Below are positions 1-10,100 of a stretch of 16,831 nt of DNA, piece by piece. How positions within the stretch are numbered: position 1 is the stretch's first letter; every line of letters starts with the position of its first letter. The translations under genes and the position numbers were made by a program. This DNA is from Rhizoclosmatium globosum (Eukaryota; Chytridiomycota; Chytridiomycetes; Chytridiales; Chytriomycetaceae), in assembly GCA_002104985.1 (NCBI GenBank), contig MCGO01000402.1:1-16831 (forward strand), written 5' to 3'. A model generated the notes under the pieces. It saw only the letters and a list, made by a program, of their open reading frames with translations. It was not told the DNA's origin and searched no databases.

Positions 1-514
1 TGTGTCCTGTGTCTTGTGTAACCTGTCCTGGTGTCCTGTGTCCTGTGTCCTGTGTCCTGTGTCCTGTGTCCTGTGTCCTGTGTCCTGTGTAACCTGTCCT
101 GGTGTCCTGTGTCCTGGTGTCCTGTGTCCTGTGTCTGGTGTCCTGTACCTTACCCTAAGTGTCCTGTGTCTTGTGTAACCTGTCCTGGTGTCCTATGTCC
201 TGTGTCCTGTGTCCTGTGTAACCTGTCCTGGTGTCCTGTGTCCTGTGTCCTGTGTCCTGTGTCTTGTGTAACCTGTCCTGGTGTCCTGTGTCCTGTGTCC
301 TGTGTCCTGTGTAACCTGTCCTGGTGTCCTGTGTCCTGTGTCCTGTGTCCTGTGTAACCTGTCCTGGTGTCCTGTGTCCTGTGTCCTGTGTCCTGTGTCT
401 TGTGTAACCTGTCCTGGTGTCCTGTGTCCTGTGTCCTGTGTCCTGTGTCCTGTGTCCTGTGTCCTGTGTCCTGTGTCCTGTGTCCTGTGTCCTGGTGTCC
501 TGTACCTTACTCTA
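1..514. repeat. Subtelomeric 7-bp minisatellite array, left
   Basis: This stretch is almost entirely the heptamer GTGTCCT in tandem, interrupted by variant units (CTTGTGTAACCTGTCCTGG type) and by a longer unit containing TACCTTACCCTAAG near 148-161. A similar unit with TTACTCTAAG ends the array near 505-516. The variants recur in a fixed order, so there is a higher-order repeat above the 7-bp period. Because 7 is not a multiple of 3 and the unit lacks stops, long spurious ORFs (VSCVLCP-like peptides) appear in several frames; they are not genes. The CCCTAA inside the longer unit is the telomere C-strand hexamer. The array runs off the left edge, so its true length is unknown. Confidence 0.95.
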
Positions 515-589
515 AGTGTACTATTCAAAAGAAAAGTAGAATTTATTCTAATTGTTTGAAGTAATACCAAAACCCTATTTATTTAATTT

Positions 590-3500
590 CTATACAATTC
601 CATCTTGGTTTGCTGATGGAATGTAAATTAAACCATTAGTCTTGGCATTATATGGCATTCCTCTTCCATCAATATGGTACATTCTCAGGAATTGCATCCT
701 TTTTCCACCAGGCAAATTAATATTAGAACATGCCCAAACTGCATTATTAGGATCAAGATCACCACAGGGTAATACCTCAAATCTTTTCCTCGCTTCAGCA
801 AAGAGCTTATTCTTCAATGTCTCCTTGGCTGAATTGGCCTCATTTCTGCTACCATAAATAATGATAGATTGAAAAGAACGTAGTTGTTCCAGGAGTAATC
901 CAAAGTACTTTGAATAACGTCCCAGTCTGGTTGACCTATTTGGTGGGGACTGGAAAAAGGAAGCCACTTCTTGTTCATCAAAATTGATAAATCTTGCCAA
1001 CTTGTCATCATAACATTTCACCCGATTTCCAAATATTCCCTTTACCAGGTGATAGGGGTAAGCATTTTTGTTGTCAACAATCAGTCTCAGAGCATCAACA
1101 GTCAACATCTTCCGACTCTTTACTTGCTGCATATTTTCAGGAAACCGAATCATATTTTCAGGCAAATCTTCTATAAGACCATCAAAAAGCATGTCTATCA
1201 TTTGAGTAACTAGTTCATCTACAGTCCGAGCATTTGGTGTTACAAGAATGTCTGTGACCCTTGGCTGAGATTGTATTGTCCTGACAATATCCATAATGTG
1301 TGCCACCCTATCAGGGGCAAATGACTGATGCAACACAGATTCAGGATTGTTATTGCCTTTGCTTTTCTTCTTCTTGGAATATAAGACAAGAGCAGCTTTG
1401 TCAACAAACTTGGGAACCAAACTCTTTGGCAATGGATCTCTGAATTCATCATTCAGAGACTGTGGATAAGCCAAAATCTGAAGTAGGGGAAAGGCTTGAT
1501 ATGGTACACTCCCGAAGGCATGGACTTGTTGAGTAAAGTAATGGAGAGTGAACAAGTCAAAGTTGGGTGTGTAATAGCCTCTTGGCTTTGAAACCAAACA
1601 GAGAAACTCTTTTTGGATGTAATTTGCTAATTCCATCCAGTATGGCTTAAGTCTGGAATGACGGGACTGCAAGGCATAAGCAACGTCAGCCAAACTCAAA
1701 AGTGCTTGCGATCGAATGTCAATGTACTGAATCAAGTCCTTTGTTCTTTCAACAATCAAAAGTGTAGATCTTGCAAGCCGATCAAACTGTTGGACCTTAT
1801 TTTTAAAGTCCTGCAGGAATGCCGCAACAGCCCCTTCTTCACCTCTTACTTCACATCGCATACCGAAACACATATCACCTGCCTTGCGCAAATGGTTCTG
1901 GAAGGCTACAACTTTTTTGCGCAGTGAATCAGAGTTGTTCATAATTTCCTCCACTGATATGCTGCTGAAACCATGTTTTGCATCAACATGATCAATAGTC
2001 TGATACTTGAAACCAGAATAGATTATAACTTTGAAAACGCCTTCATATGTGCAATTTTGAGTGGGGACAGCTTTCAATCCTCCAATGTGAACACAATCCA
2101 ACATAATCTCTCTTTCAACATAAAACCCCAAAGATGTGAGTAAAGCCTCCCAGTTACTGACAGGAGCAAGAGTAGTAATTCCCTCACTAGGATTTTGACT
2201 TTCAAACATCATGTTGATGGCACCATCAACAACAGTAAATCTAGTTCTTGGAGTTGATACAATACCTACAGCTGTATTTTTACGTTTATACATTGGATTT
2301 CCATCTCTCCATGCAGATGGAGGGCCCATATAAATTTCAGATGTGTACAAATCCTTTACACCTTGATGAACACCAATGAACCGAAAATCACCCAATGCTG
2401 TCTTCAATTCTGCAATTCTTGGTGCATTTTGTGTATTTAACAATCTCTTGAATTTTTCTGTAAATCCAGCAAGGTATTTTCCTTCAACAGTGACAGAAGG
2501 AAATCGAAGTCCAGGACGTCCAACCATTGCATTGATTTGAAGCCCATGAGAGTCATTGGAGACACGTTGTAAAGTTGCAAGGGGAAGGATATCAGCAAGT
2601 ACTGGTCTGATTCCATGATCCCAAAGAAGTGTTTGGAATTGAGACAGAGTAAAGTTCTCTGGGCACTTATTATAGGTGATATACAAGCGAAACCTCTCTC
2701 CCTCTCCTATTTGAAAATTTGGAATGTCTGCAAGATCTACAGGTTCCAAAATAGGTTGGCCATGTGCATCTATATCACCAGTGGGATGATCAATCATAAA
2801 ACCAAGCTATAAAGCCTGTTAATTAAAAAAGACTATTAAAATACAAACAACCCCACCTTTTTGTCAAGAATATACTTAAAATCAGACTTTGGTAAAAGCT
2901 TATAGATTCCTTGGGGAAGTAAATCCTCTAATTTTTTAGTAACTGTAATATCTGAGTCAATATCACAAGAGTAGTCAGATATAAGCTGTCCATGAAAAGG
3001 AGTATTTCCCCATTTTACAATATGTGGAATCTTCCCAGTTACCAACTCAATGAATTTCTTCAGTTTATTTCTTGGTGAATCAATATTTATGTCAATCTTT
3101 GATCTGTCAGCAGTAGGTCTCAAGTCATTTCTTTGGAATTTTAATTTATAGCTGTGAACAGCACTTGCAAAGGAGACCGATAGAATTTGATGTTGAGGAA
3201 TTGATTGAACAAGAGAAAGAATGGTTTGTTCCCTCCATTCCATATTAGGATTCAGAGTAGCAATTAATAAACCAATGTTGGTATTTTTCTGAGTCTCCCA
3301 CATTTCACTTATATCACTTTGAAGTAGAAGATGTAAATTGGCTATCCATAAGCTCTGACTTTCATAATTTTGAAATGAAAGAATATCTTGCATGCAAAAT
3401 ATCTTTGAGGCATTAAGCTGGTAGGCTAATCATATTTAAACTTTGATCAATACAGAGATTCTTAAATGTAACACCTTACTGTTAGTGTCTTGTGTAGGAT

Positions 3501-3615
3501 CATAGTTAAACAAAGGCTCATCATCTCCTGAGCTGCTGGAAGAAGATTCCCCTGAGTCACTAGTTGAATCAGACAATGAGTCAGTATCAGGGTCAATCAG
3601 AGGCCAATGAGCCAT
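590..3615 (-). CDS. Unknown protein, three exons, about 973 aa, subtelomeric gene family
   Basis: I do not recognise the family. Proposed exons on the minus strand are 3615-3480, 3425-2857 and 2806-590, joined by introns of 54 bp (GTAAGG...TTAG) and 50 bp (GTGGGG...TATAG). These junctions keep one open frame, 235 codons plus 738. An alternative first intron (3474-3418, GTGTTA...CCAG) also keeps frame. The start ATG at 3615 has an A at -3 and opens a Ser/Asp/Glu-rich acidic N-terminus (residues 1-45). The rest looks globular, with a Lys-rich patch (KKKKSKG) mid-protein and no visible signal peptide or membrane span. The C-terminal 150 residues carry the best-conserved block, with SFQSIII-GS, a basic helix and EVLPCGDL-P-N-VW, shared with the truncated paralogue at 15090-15543. 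I looked for Argonaute, helicase, polymerase and nuclease motifs and saw none. The gene lies between two minisatellite arrays, which points to a telomere-linked family. Confidence 0.8.
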
Positions 3616-3708
3616 TTTGTAAAAGTTGTATTGTAAAGTACATAAAAGCTTTGTGATCTGTCCTTATAGTCCTTGTGAAGTGAATGACAATTTCAGTGAC
3701 AATGCCAC
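3616..3708 (-). promoter_or_regulatory. Short 5' flank of the unknown gene
   Basis: Only about 93 bp separate the proposed start codon from the minisatellite array. The stretch is ordinary A/T-rich sequence; I see no clear TATA box in it. Any upstream control elements further away would have to lie within the repeat array itself. This is an inferred promoter region, not a recognised motif. Confidence 0.3.
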
Positions 3709-4620
3709 TGTGTCCTGTGTCCTGTGTCCTGTGTCTTGTGTAACCTGTCCTGGTGTCCTGTCCTGGTGTCCTGTGTCCTGTGTCCTGTGTCCTGTGTCTT
3801 GTGTAACCTGTCCTGGTGTCCTGTCCTGGTGTCCTGTCCTGGTGTCCTGTGTCCTGTGTCCTGTGTCTTGTGTAACCTGTCCTGGTGTCCTGTGTCCTGT
3901 GTCCTGTGTCCTGTGTCCTGTGTCCTGTGTCCTGTGTAACCTGTCCTGGTGTCCTGTCCTGGTGTCCTGTGTCCTGTGTAACCTGTCCTGGTGTCCTGTC
4001 CTGGTGTCCTGTGTCTTGTGTAACCTGTCCTGGTGTCCTGTCCTGGTGTCCTGTGTCCTGTGTCCTGTGTCCTGTGTCTTGTGTAACCTGTCCTGGTGTC
4101 CTGTCCTGGTGTCCTGTGTCCTGTGTAACCTGTCCTGGTGTCCTGTCCTGGTGTCCTGTGTCCTGTGTCCTGTGTCTTGTGTAACCTGTCCTGGTGTCCT
4201 GGTGTCCTGTGTCCTGTGTCCTGTGTCCTGTGTCCTGTGTCCTGTGTCCTGTGTCCTGTGTCCTGTGTCCTGTGTCCTGTGTCCTGTGTCCTGTGTCCTG
4301 TGTAACCTGTCCTGGTGTCCTGTCCTGGTGTCCTGTGTCCTGTGTAACCTGTCCTGGTGTCCTGTCCTGGTGTCCTGTGTCTTGTGTAACCTGTCCTGGT
4401 GTCCTGTCCTGTGTCCTGTGTCCTGTGTCCTGTGTCCTGTGTCTTGTGTAACCTGTCCTGGTGTCCTGTCCTGGTGTCCTGTGTCCTGTGTCCTGGTGTC
4501 CTGTGTCTTGTGTAACCTGTCCTGGTGTCCTGTCCTGGTGTCCTGTGTCCTGTGTAACCTGTCCTGGTGTCCTGTCCTGGTGTCCTGTGTCCTGTCCTGG
4601 TGTCCTGTGTACTGTGTAAC
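3709..4620. repeat. Subtelomeric 7-bp minisatellite array, middle
   Basis: The same GTGTCCT-based minisatellite as at the left edge, but dominated by a different variant, the doubled CTGTCCTGGTGTCC unit following TGTGTAACC. It lacks the CTTACCCTAAG unit found in the outer two arrays, so it is a distinct subfamily. A homogeneous run of plain heptamers sits at about 4205-4300. The array ends in CTGTGTAAC directly against telomere repeats at 4622, the arrangement expected where a subtelomere met a chromosome end. Long ORFs on both strands here are artefacts of a stop-free repeat. Confidence 0.95.
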
Positions 4621-4621
4621 C

Positions 4622-4644
4622 TTAGGGTTAGGGTTAGGGTTAGG
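4622..4644 (+). repeat. Interstitial telomere tract (TTAGGG)3 TTAGG
   Basis: Three perfect TTAGGG units followed by TTAGG, with the G-strand on the plus strand. A functional telomere in this orientation would have had its end to the right. The LINE begins immediately afterwards, so this is its 5' target flank. Confidence 0.93.
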
Positions 4645-6173
4645 ATAAATTGTTGTCTTCAAACAGATACGGTGTGTATGGAGACAACATCAAGACAACA
4701 GTCACAGCCTGCAGTGCTCTTCCCCCCAAAGGAGGAAGTACTCGAAGACATGCTCAAGCTTTCGACAAACAATCGACCAGAACGATTCGAGTTCTGGGAG
4801 CGTAGACTCGCAACTGCGATCCAACCGTTGTTGCGCTGTCCAAACTGCAAGTGCAATGAACCATCAATGAAATCGCATGGAGTTGGTGGAAATGTACTCT
4901 AATTCGGTGCCAGACGCATTATACCTTGGAAACTATTCAAGCTGCGTATAGTACCCTGCAACCAGCGGCTAAACATACTGGAATGGCCTCTAAGACTGCT
5001 GGTCCAAAGCAGACTACATTGAAGTTCCAGCCAACTGCCAAACAATCAGCCAAACCTCCATCAAAGAGACTTAGACCTTCCAGCTCTTCTGGAGATGCAT
5101 CTGACGCGGATTCAGACATAATGGAGGTGTTTCAGGATGCCATGAGTGGGAATGAGTCTGCTGGAGCTGTTGGAGTTGGGGTGCCAAGTGAAAAAGCTAT
5201 GCAGCAGGTGATCGCCCCAACGGAACCTTCTCAAAATTTAAACAGGTATTCTACTGATATCTTCGCTCAAATCGACGCTGGTTTGGAGGAAATCGCTCCA
5301 ACGGTCGAAAAGTTAGCCAGCGCTGCACCAGGAGCCCCTGTACAAGTCCCAGCAGCTTCAAACAAGTTCGTGGGTGAAAATAGAGCGAATTTGAGTGGGA
5401 ATATGGTGTCTGGAAGTGGTGGTGGCAGTCAGGAGTTGATGGCTGAGAGTCAGTCAAAAATGCACCAAGTCCAGCAACACCAACAACAACAGCAACAATC
5501 CCAACCAAGTAACTGGGAACAACTATATCGTGAAGCAAATGCTAGAGCTGCTAGAGCTGAAGCACAAATGGAGGAAATGCGCAAAGAGCTGTTGGAGATG
5601 AAACAGCTTATCAAGGAACTTGCTCATGGGAGAGAGCAAACTAGAGCACCTCAAACAACTAGTAATGTGGAGAGCGTAGCTAGTCGTAATGGACACACTG
5701 CTGGTGGTCGTGCTGGGCGTGGTGGACGTACACCTGGAACTGCAAACCCCTTCAGACCAAAAACAGCAGCAGACTACCTGAACCACAGAACTGCAGCTCA
5801 GCAAGCAATTTATGATCGAATCCCTGAAAACACTTTGATTGAGGTTGGGAACTCCATGGTGAAGAAAGGCAGTGTGTTAGAGAGGGCCTGGTCTGCGCGC
5901 GAAGCCCTTGAGTTGAGAGGCATGAGTACAACTGAGGCAACGAATGCCCTTTTGGCTGTTGGAATTGAAACCAGGTGGGGCAAGGAACCATCACTTGGTC
6001 AAGCTGCTGGAACTTCGGGGTCTGGAGTCAATGGACGGCATGTACCAGGTCTGGATATTAATAGACCATCTACTTCTCGTGTCAGCTGGGCAGATAGTGT
6101 CCCAGACTCAGATGAAGAACACGATGCCCAGTTTAATCTCGTTAGTAGGCGCAAGAATACGCGCCTTGCTGGA

Positions 6174-6236
6174 GAGGGGGGCCGCATTGGCGGCCAAGAT
6201 TTTAAAGTCGGTCCCCCCACGGGATCGATAAGTACT
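6174..6236 (+). repeat. Double-hairpin motif A (in ORF1)
   Basis: A run of six G is followed by hairpin 1 (GGCCGC, loop ATTG, GCGGCC; 6180-6195), an A/T-rich spacer with TTTAAA, and hairpin 2 (GGTCCC, loop CCCAC, GGGATC with one G-T pair; 6210-6226), ending in GATAAGTAC. The G run can alternatively pair with the C run at 6213-6218. Confidence 0.75.
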
Positions 6237-6374
6237 ATGGCTTCTCTTCATCATAATACTTATGCACCTCTTGCCTCTCAGTCTCAGTCTCTATCCCAGT
6301 CTCAGTCTCAGTCAGCAACACCATCCTTCTTCCAGTCTGCGCCACCAGCTTCTCTTGGAGGACCAAAAGCGCAC

Positions 6375-6443
6375 GAGGGGGACCGCATCAGCGGTCCAGG
6401 AACATCTTTAAACAATGGTCCCCCTCAGGGACCGATAAGTACC
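6375..6443 (+). repeat. Double-hairpin motif B (in ORF1)
   Basis: Same plan as motif A: hairpin 1 is GGACCGC, loop ATCA, GCGGTCC (6380-6397, perfect); hairpin 2 is GGTCCC, loop CCTCA, GGGACC (6417-6433, perfect); TTTAAA lies in the spacer and GATAAGTACC at the end. Against motif A, the second pair of the shared hairpin 1 stem changes from G-C to A-T on both sides, a compensating change. Confidence 0.78.
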
Positions 6444-7129
6444 CATAATGCTCCTCTTTCTTATGCTCATGCAGCAAAGTCACAGCTCCCTCTTCTCTCT
6501 CAGAAGCAAATGCTCCAACGCCGCAACCGAGCTGTGCAACAAATGCTTGCACCTCCTTCTGAGCCATTGAAATTCAAGTGTGTGCGCATTGGTATTAATG
6601 ACACCCGTCCATTGCGTGACATTCGCGGTAAATCTAGAGACAAGTTGATCAAGAGTCTTGCAAATGCTCTTGGAATCGGGAAGTTTGTAGTATTGGCTTC
6701 AACTATTGGAAATGCTATTGTGGAGTTCTATGTGACTGAGATTGCATACAACACAGTAGTTAAACAGCTCAAGGACTCTGGAGCCCAGGTGTTGGATAGT
6801 TTCAACCCATTTGCCAAGCCAAGTCATGGACGCCAATCTGATGAAGCCTGCAAGGCATCAATTGTTAACCGCCTCACCCACCTCTGCTTGATGGCTCGAA
6901 CAGTCAATCTGCAAGACACTATTGTGGATGGAGCGTCACAAGACATCAAGGATGCAGTGCTTACAAAAGCGAGGGAAACCACCAAGAATCCAAGTCTCAC
7001 TCTTGGAAGACAGTCTGCACATCAAGCTAACTACCATCATGAAAGCCAACCTGCTCCCCCTCCTGCTCCTCTGGATCCTGGATCTGGACCTGTTACTGAA
7101 GGGGATGTTGACATGGAGACAGAACAACC

Positions 7130-7142
7130 ATCAAAATGTTAA
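7130..7142 (+). promoter_or_regulatory. ORF1-ORF2 overlap, ATGTTAA
   Basis: The start codon proposed for ORF2 (7136-7138) lies just before and overlaps the frame of the ORF1 stop TAA (7140-7142), a 7-base overlap in the -1 frame. Such stop-start overlaps are used for coupled termination-reinitiation in some LINEs; that role here is inferred. I see no classic slippery heptamer. Confidence 0.55.
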
Positions 7143-10100
7143 TACACTGCGCAAATGTGAATGGCCTGGCGGGAAAGGCTGAAGAAATCCGCCGCTTCAA
7201 CACTCAACAGCAAATTAGTATTACATTTTTACTCGAAACTTGGTTATCTCCTCAATCTTCTATCCCTTTCAGACCTTATCTCTCCAACCTCATTACTGAA
7301 AACCTCAATCAGATTGCGGGTGGCCCACGTAACACTGGAGGCCTACTTGCCTTTGCCTCTCCTTCAATCGAACCAAACTCTATGCGTGTACTCTATGAAG
7401 ACAAGGACCAATGCTATCTTGCACTCCTGGTCAATGATATTATCCTTCTTGCTGCTTATATTGCTCCCTCACGTGCGGATGCAAAACTTCAAGAAATTCT
7501 GGCAAAAGCGGAGGAACTCTCTGATGGGTTCCAGAAGCAAATTATTGTATTTGGGGATCTGAATGCTCGTCTTGGTGAAGCTACCGGGGATTCTGCTATC
7601 AATCCTCGAGGGCGATTATTACTCGAAGAACTTGTGGATTCTCAGTTGTCTATTCAGAAACCCATCTCTGGAAAATGGACCTCCTTCAACAGAGGAGGTT
7701 GTGGTATCCCTGATATTGTCTTGGCCAACTTTGATGTTGAGTCTGTCACTGTTCATGAACTTGAATCTCTTGGAGGCTCTGACCATCGTCCCATCACTTT
7801 CAAGATACCTGACAGAGTCGATCCTGATGCTAGTACCAAGCAATTTACTCGATGGAATATTCGCAAATTGTCTAGATTAGATCAGCAGCAAAAGTACAAG
7901 GATCAACTTGCAGTCAATGTGGATACTATTCTCAGAACTATTCAAACTTCTCTGGATTCTGTCAGGCAACAGCCTGGGCGTACAGTGGGGGGCCACTCAA
8001 ATGGTGGCCCGAGTAGTAATTTGCTTAGTGTGTCCCCCACTGGGACAGATGAGTCTCTTGTTTCTGGTGGTTCCAGACTTGGTTCTAATCACACTCAGAG
8101 TATGAACAATAGTCTTAATCAAGGAAGCAGCTCTTCTAGTTCTTCAAGCAGCAACTCCCACATAGCTCAAGGTCAAGCTTCTGGATCTGTCAGGCATGAG
8201 CCTGGGCGTACAGTGGGGGGCCACTCAAATGGTGGCCCGAGTAGTAATTTGCTTAGTGTGTCCCCCACTGGGACAGATGAGTCTCTTGTTATGAATGGTA
8301 GCTCCCAACCCAATGCTAATCATATTCAACACCATGTTGATCAGTCTTGGAATGCCATCAAGTCTTGGATTGAACAAGCTGCCGAAACTACCATTGGGAC
8401 TCTTGTTGTTCATGATCGCCTGCCTGAAGACTTTTGGACAGACGAAATGGAGGCCACCAGAGAAGCAATTATTGAGGCCATTTCTGAACTCCAAGATGCA
8501 ATCACTTCAGAACGTCCTAGCCTGACTCCTGCCGAAATTGAAGCCAGATCCAAAGCCCTTACCCAGTCTCAAAGAAGCTACCGTGTGTCCTTGAAACAAC
8601 GCCGCACCAAACTGTTTGAAGATGCTGTGGATAACCTTGCTGAACCCCAGAACTTCTCTTCATTTCTGCGTATGACCAAGAATGCGAGGGCAAGGCAGAC
8701 AAAGTCAGGCTGTAAGTTAGATCCTGATGCTATTGACACACATGCACAGCACTTTGTCTCTACTTTTGGTGGACAACCTACTGGTCAAGTTATTCCCAGA
8801 GGACAACCTGCGCGACTGTTCAACTTCAAAAGTACTGCCCAGCTGGTTACTGAAGAGTCTGTGGAAGCAACCATGAAGAGACTGCCACTTGGAAAGGCCT
8901 CTGGACCAGACAACATTCCTGCTGAGCTCATCTACTATGGAGGTTCAGCAATGGTAAGAGTGTTCACCAAATTCTTGACTCTTGTACACAAGACATCTAC
9001 TATTCCTTCTGAATGGAGGAATGCCACCATTGTCCCAGTATACAAGAACAAGGGCTCTCCTTCTGACATTGCCATGCACCGCCCAATTGCTCTCACCTGC
9101 ACTGGACGCCGCCTCTATGAACGTGTCCTGCTGCCAGAACTTGTGCACCTAGCCATAGCAACGTTAGATGACACTCAAGCTGGTTTCCGCCCCTCCCGTT
9201 CCACCTTGGATCAAGTCATGGTATTGCACGAAATCCTGTCTGGTGCCAAGGAAGCTTTTGCAGTGTTGCTGGACCTGAAGGCTGCATATGATATGGTGGA
9301 CAGGGACATTCTTTGGAAAGAGCTGGAGACATACTTTGGAGTATCAGCTGCAGCCATTCAACGTCTTCAGGATCTGTTTGACAAGAATCAGAGTATGCTG
9401 GTTGTTGCTGGAAAGATGAGTATTCCCATACCCAATGCTCGTGGTTTACTCCAAGGGTCTACCCTCTCACCTATCCTCTTCAACTTCTTCATTGATCCTC
9501 TCTGCAGAAGACTCAAGGCCATAGAAATGCCCACCATTGCAGTCCATGGAGTGCGTGTGAATCGGTTATTGTTTGCAGATGACACTTCTCTGGTGGCATC
9601 AAACACAAGAGACATGGCCAAGTTGCTCAAGACCTGCGAAGACTGGAGTAGGGACGTTGGCATGCAGTTTGCTCCTCAGAAATGTGTTGTACTTGGGCCA
9701 CCAATCAACAGGAGAGACGTTGCCTTGAAGATGTATGGAGTGGATTTGCCTTCAGAGACTAGTGCATTGTATCTTGGAGTCCCCTTCAACTCTTCAGGAA
9801 TCTGCTGGAAAGAGATGGTATTGGCAAGAACTACTAAAGCTAAACAGGTCATTGCTTCTCTTGCTCCCATTGGATTCAATGCCAGAGGTTGGGCCCCTGC
9901 TGCTTCAGCCAGAATCTACAAGGCTTTCATCCGTCCTGTCATGGAGTATGGTCTTGCTCTCTATGGCCATGGTATGCCAGCCAATCTGTTGACCTACTAT
10001 GAGCGAGTCCAAACTATGGCACTGCGAACATTGACGTCAACTCCAAGAAACACCTCCAAGGTTGCTCTCATGAAGTTACTCCAAGTAGAACCCATGTCCT

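Larger units (their letters stand above)
4678..7142 (+). pseudogene. LINE ORF1 (Gag-like RNA-binding protein), one frame break
   Basis: ORF1 is likely the nucleic-acid chaperone that packages the LINE RNA. It reads from ATG 4678 for about 71 codons in one frame, where a CPNC pair appears (residues 54-57), then stops at 4900-4902. A second frame, open from 4860, carries WKCTLIRCQTHY and runs to the stop at 7140-7142. One missing base near 4885-4892 would join the two into a single protein of about 820 residues with a CX2C...CX4C zinc-ribbon-like N-terminus. No ATG opens the second frame early, which supports the break. Later parts are a Gln-rich stretch (5460-5510), a heptad-rich coiled coil (about 5505-5640), an Arg/Gly patch (5690-5740), a Ser-Gln repeat (6275-6310) and a C-terminal alpha/beta segment (6560-6820) that could be RRM-like. 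Ordinary CCHC knuckles are not visible. The break could be a mutation, a sequencing error or, less likely, a programmed frameshift. Confidence 0.75.

Noticed and set aside
1..514. CRISPR array
   Set aside because: Repeats are contiguous 7-mers with no unique spacers, and the context is eukaryotic.
31..564. Long Cys/Val/Leu-rich ORFs (VSCVLCP repeats) in both strands of the minisatellite
   Set aside because: They arise because a 7-bp stop-free unit gives open frames in most phases with a 21-base peptide period. No start context or conserved domain supports coding.
590..2797. Argonaute/PIWI or helicase identity for the unknown gene
   Set aside because: Size and subtelomeric place invited the idea, but no PAZ, PIWI catalytic tetrad, Walker A or DExx motif is visible.
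3664..4662. A 332-codon minus ORF (GHRTQDT repeats) and a 340-codon plus ORF over the middle array
   Set aside because: Same artefact; both run into telomere repeat and simply translate the satellite.
4885..4895. Programmed -1 frameshift joining the two ORF1 frames
   Set aside because: The local TGGAAAT is a poor slippery site because the first triplet is not uniform; a one-base loss in this copy is simpler.
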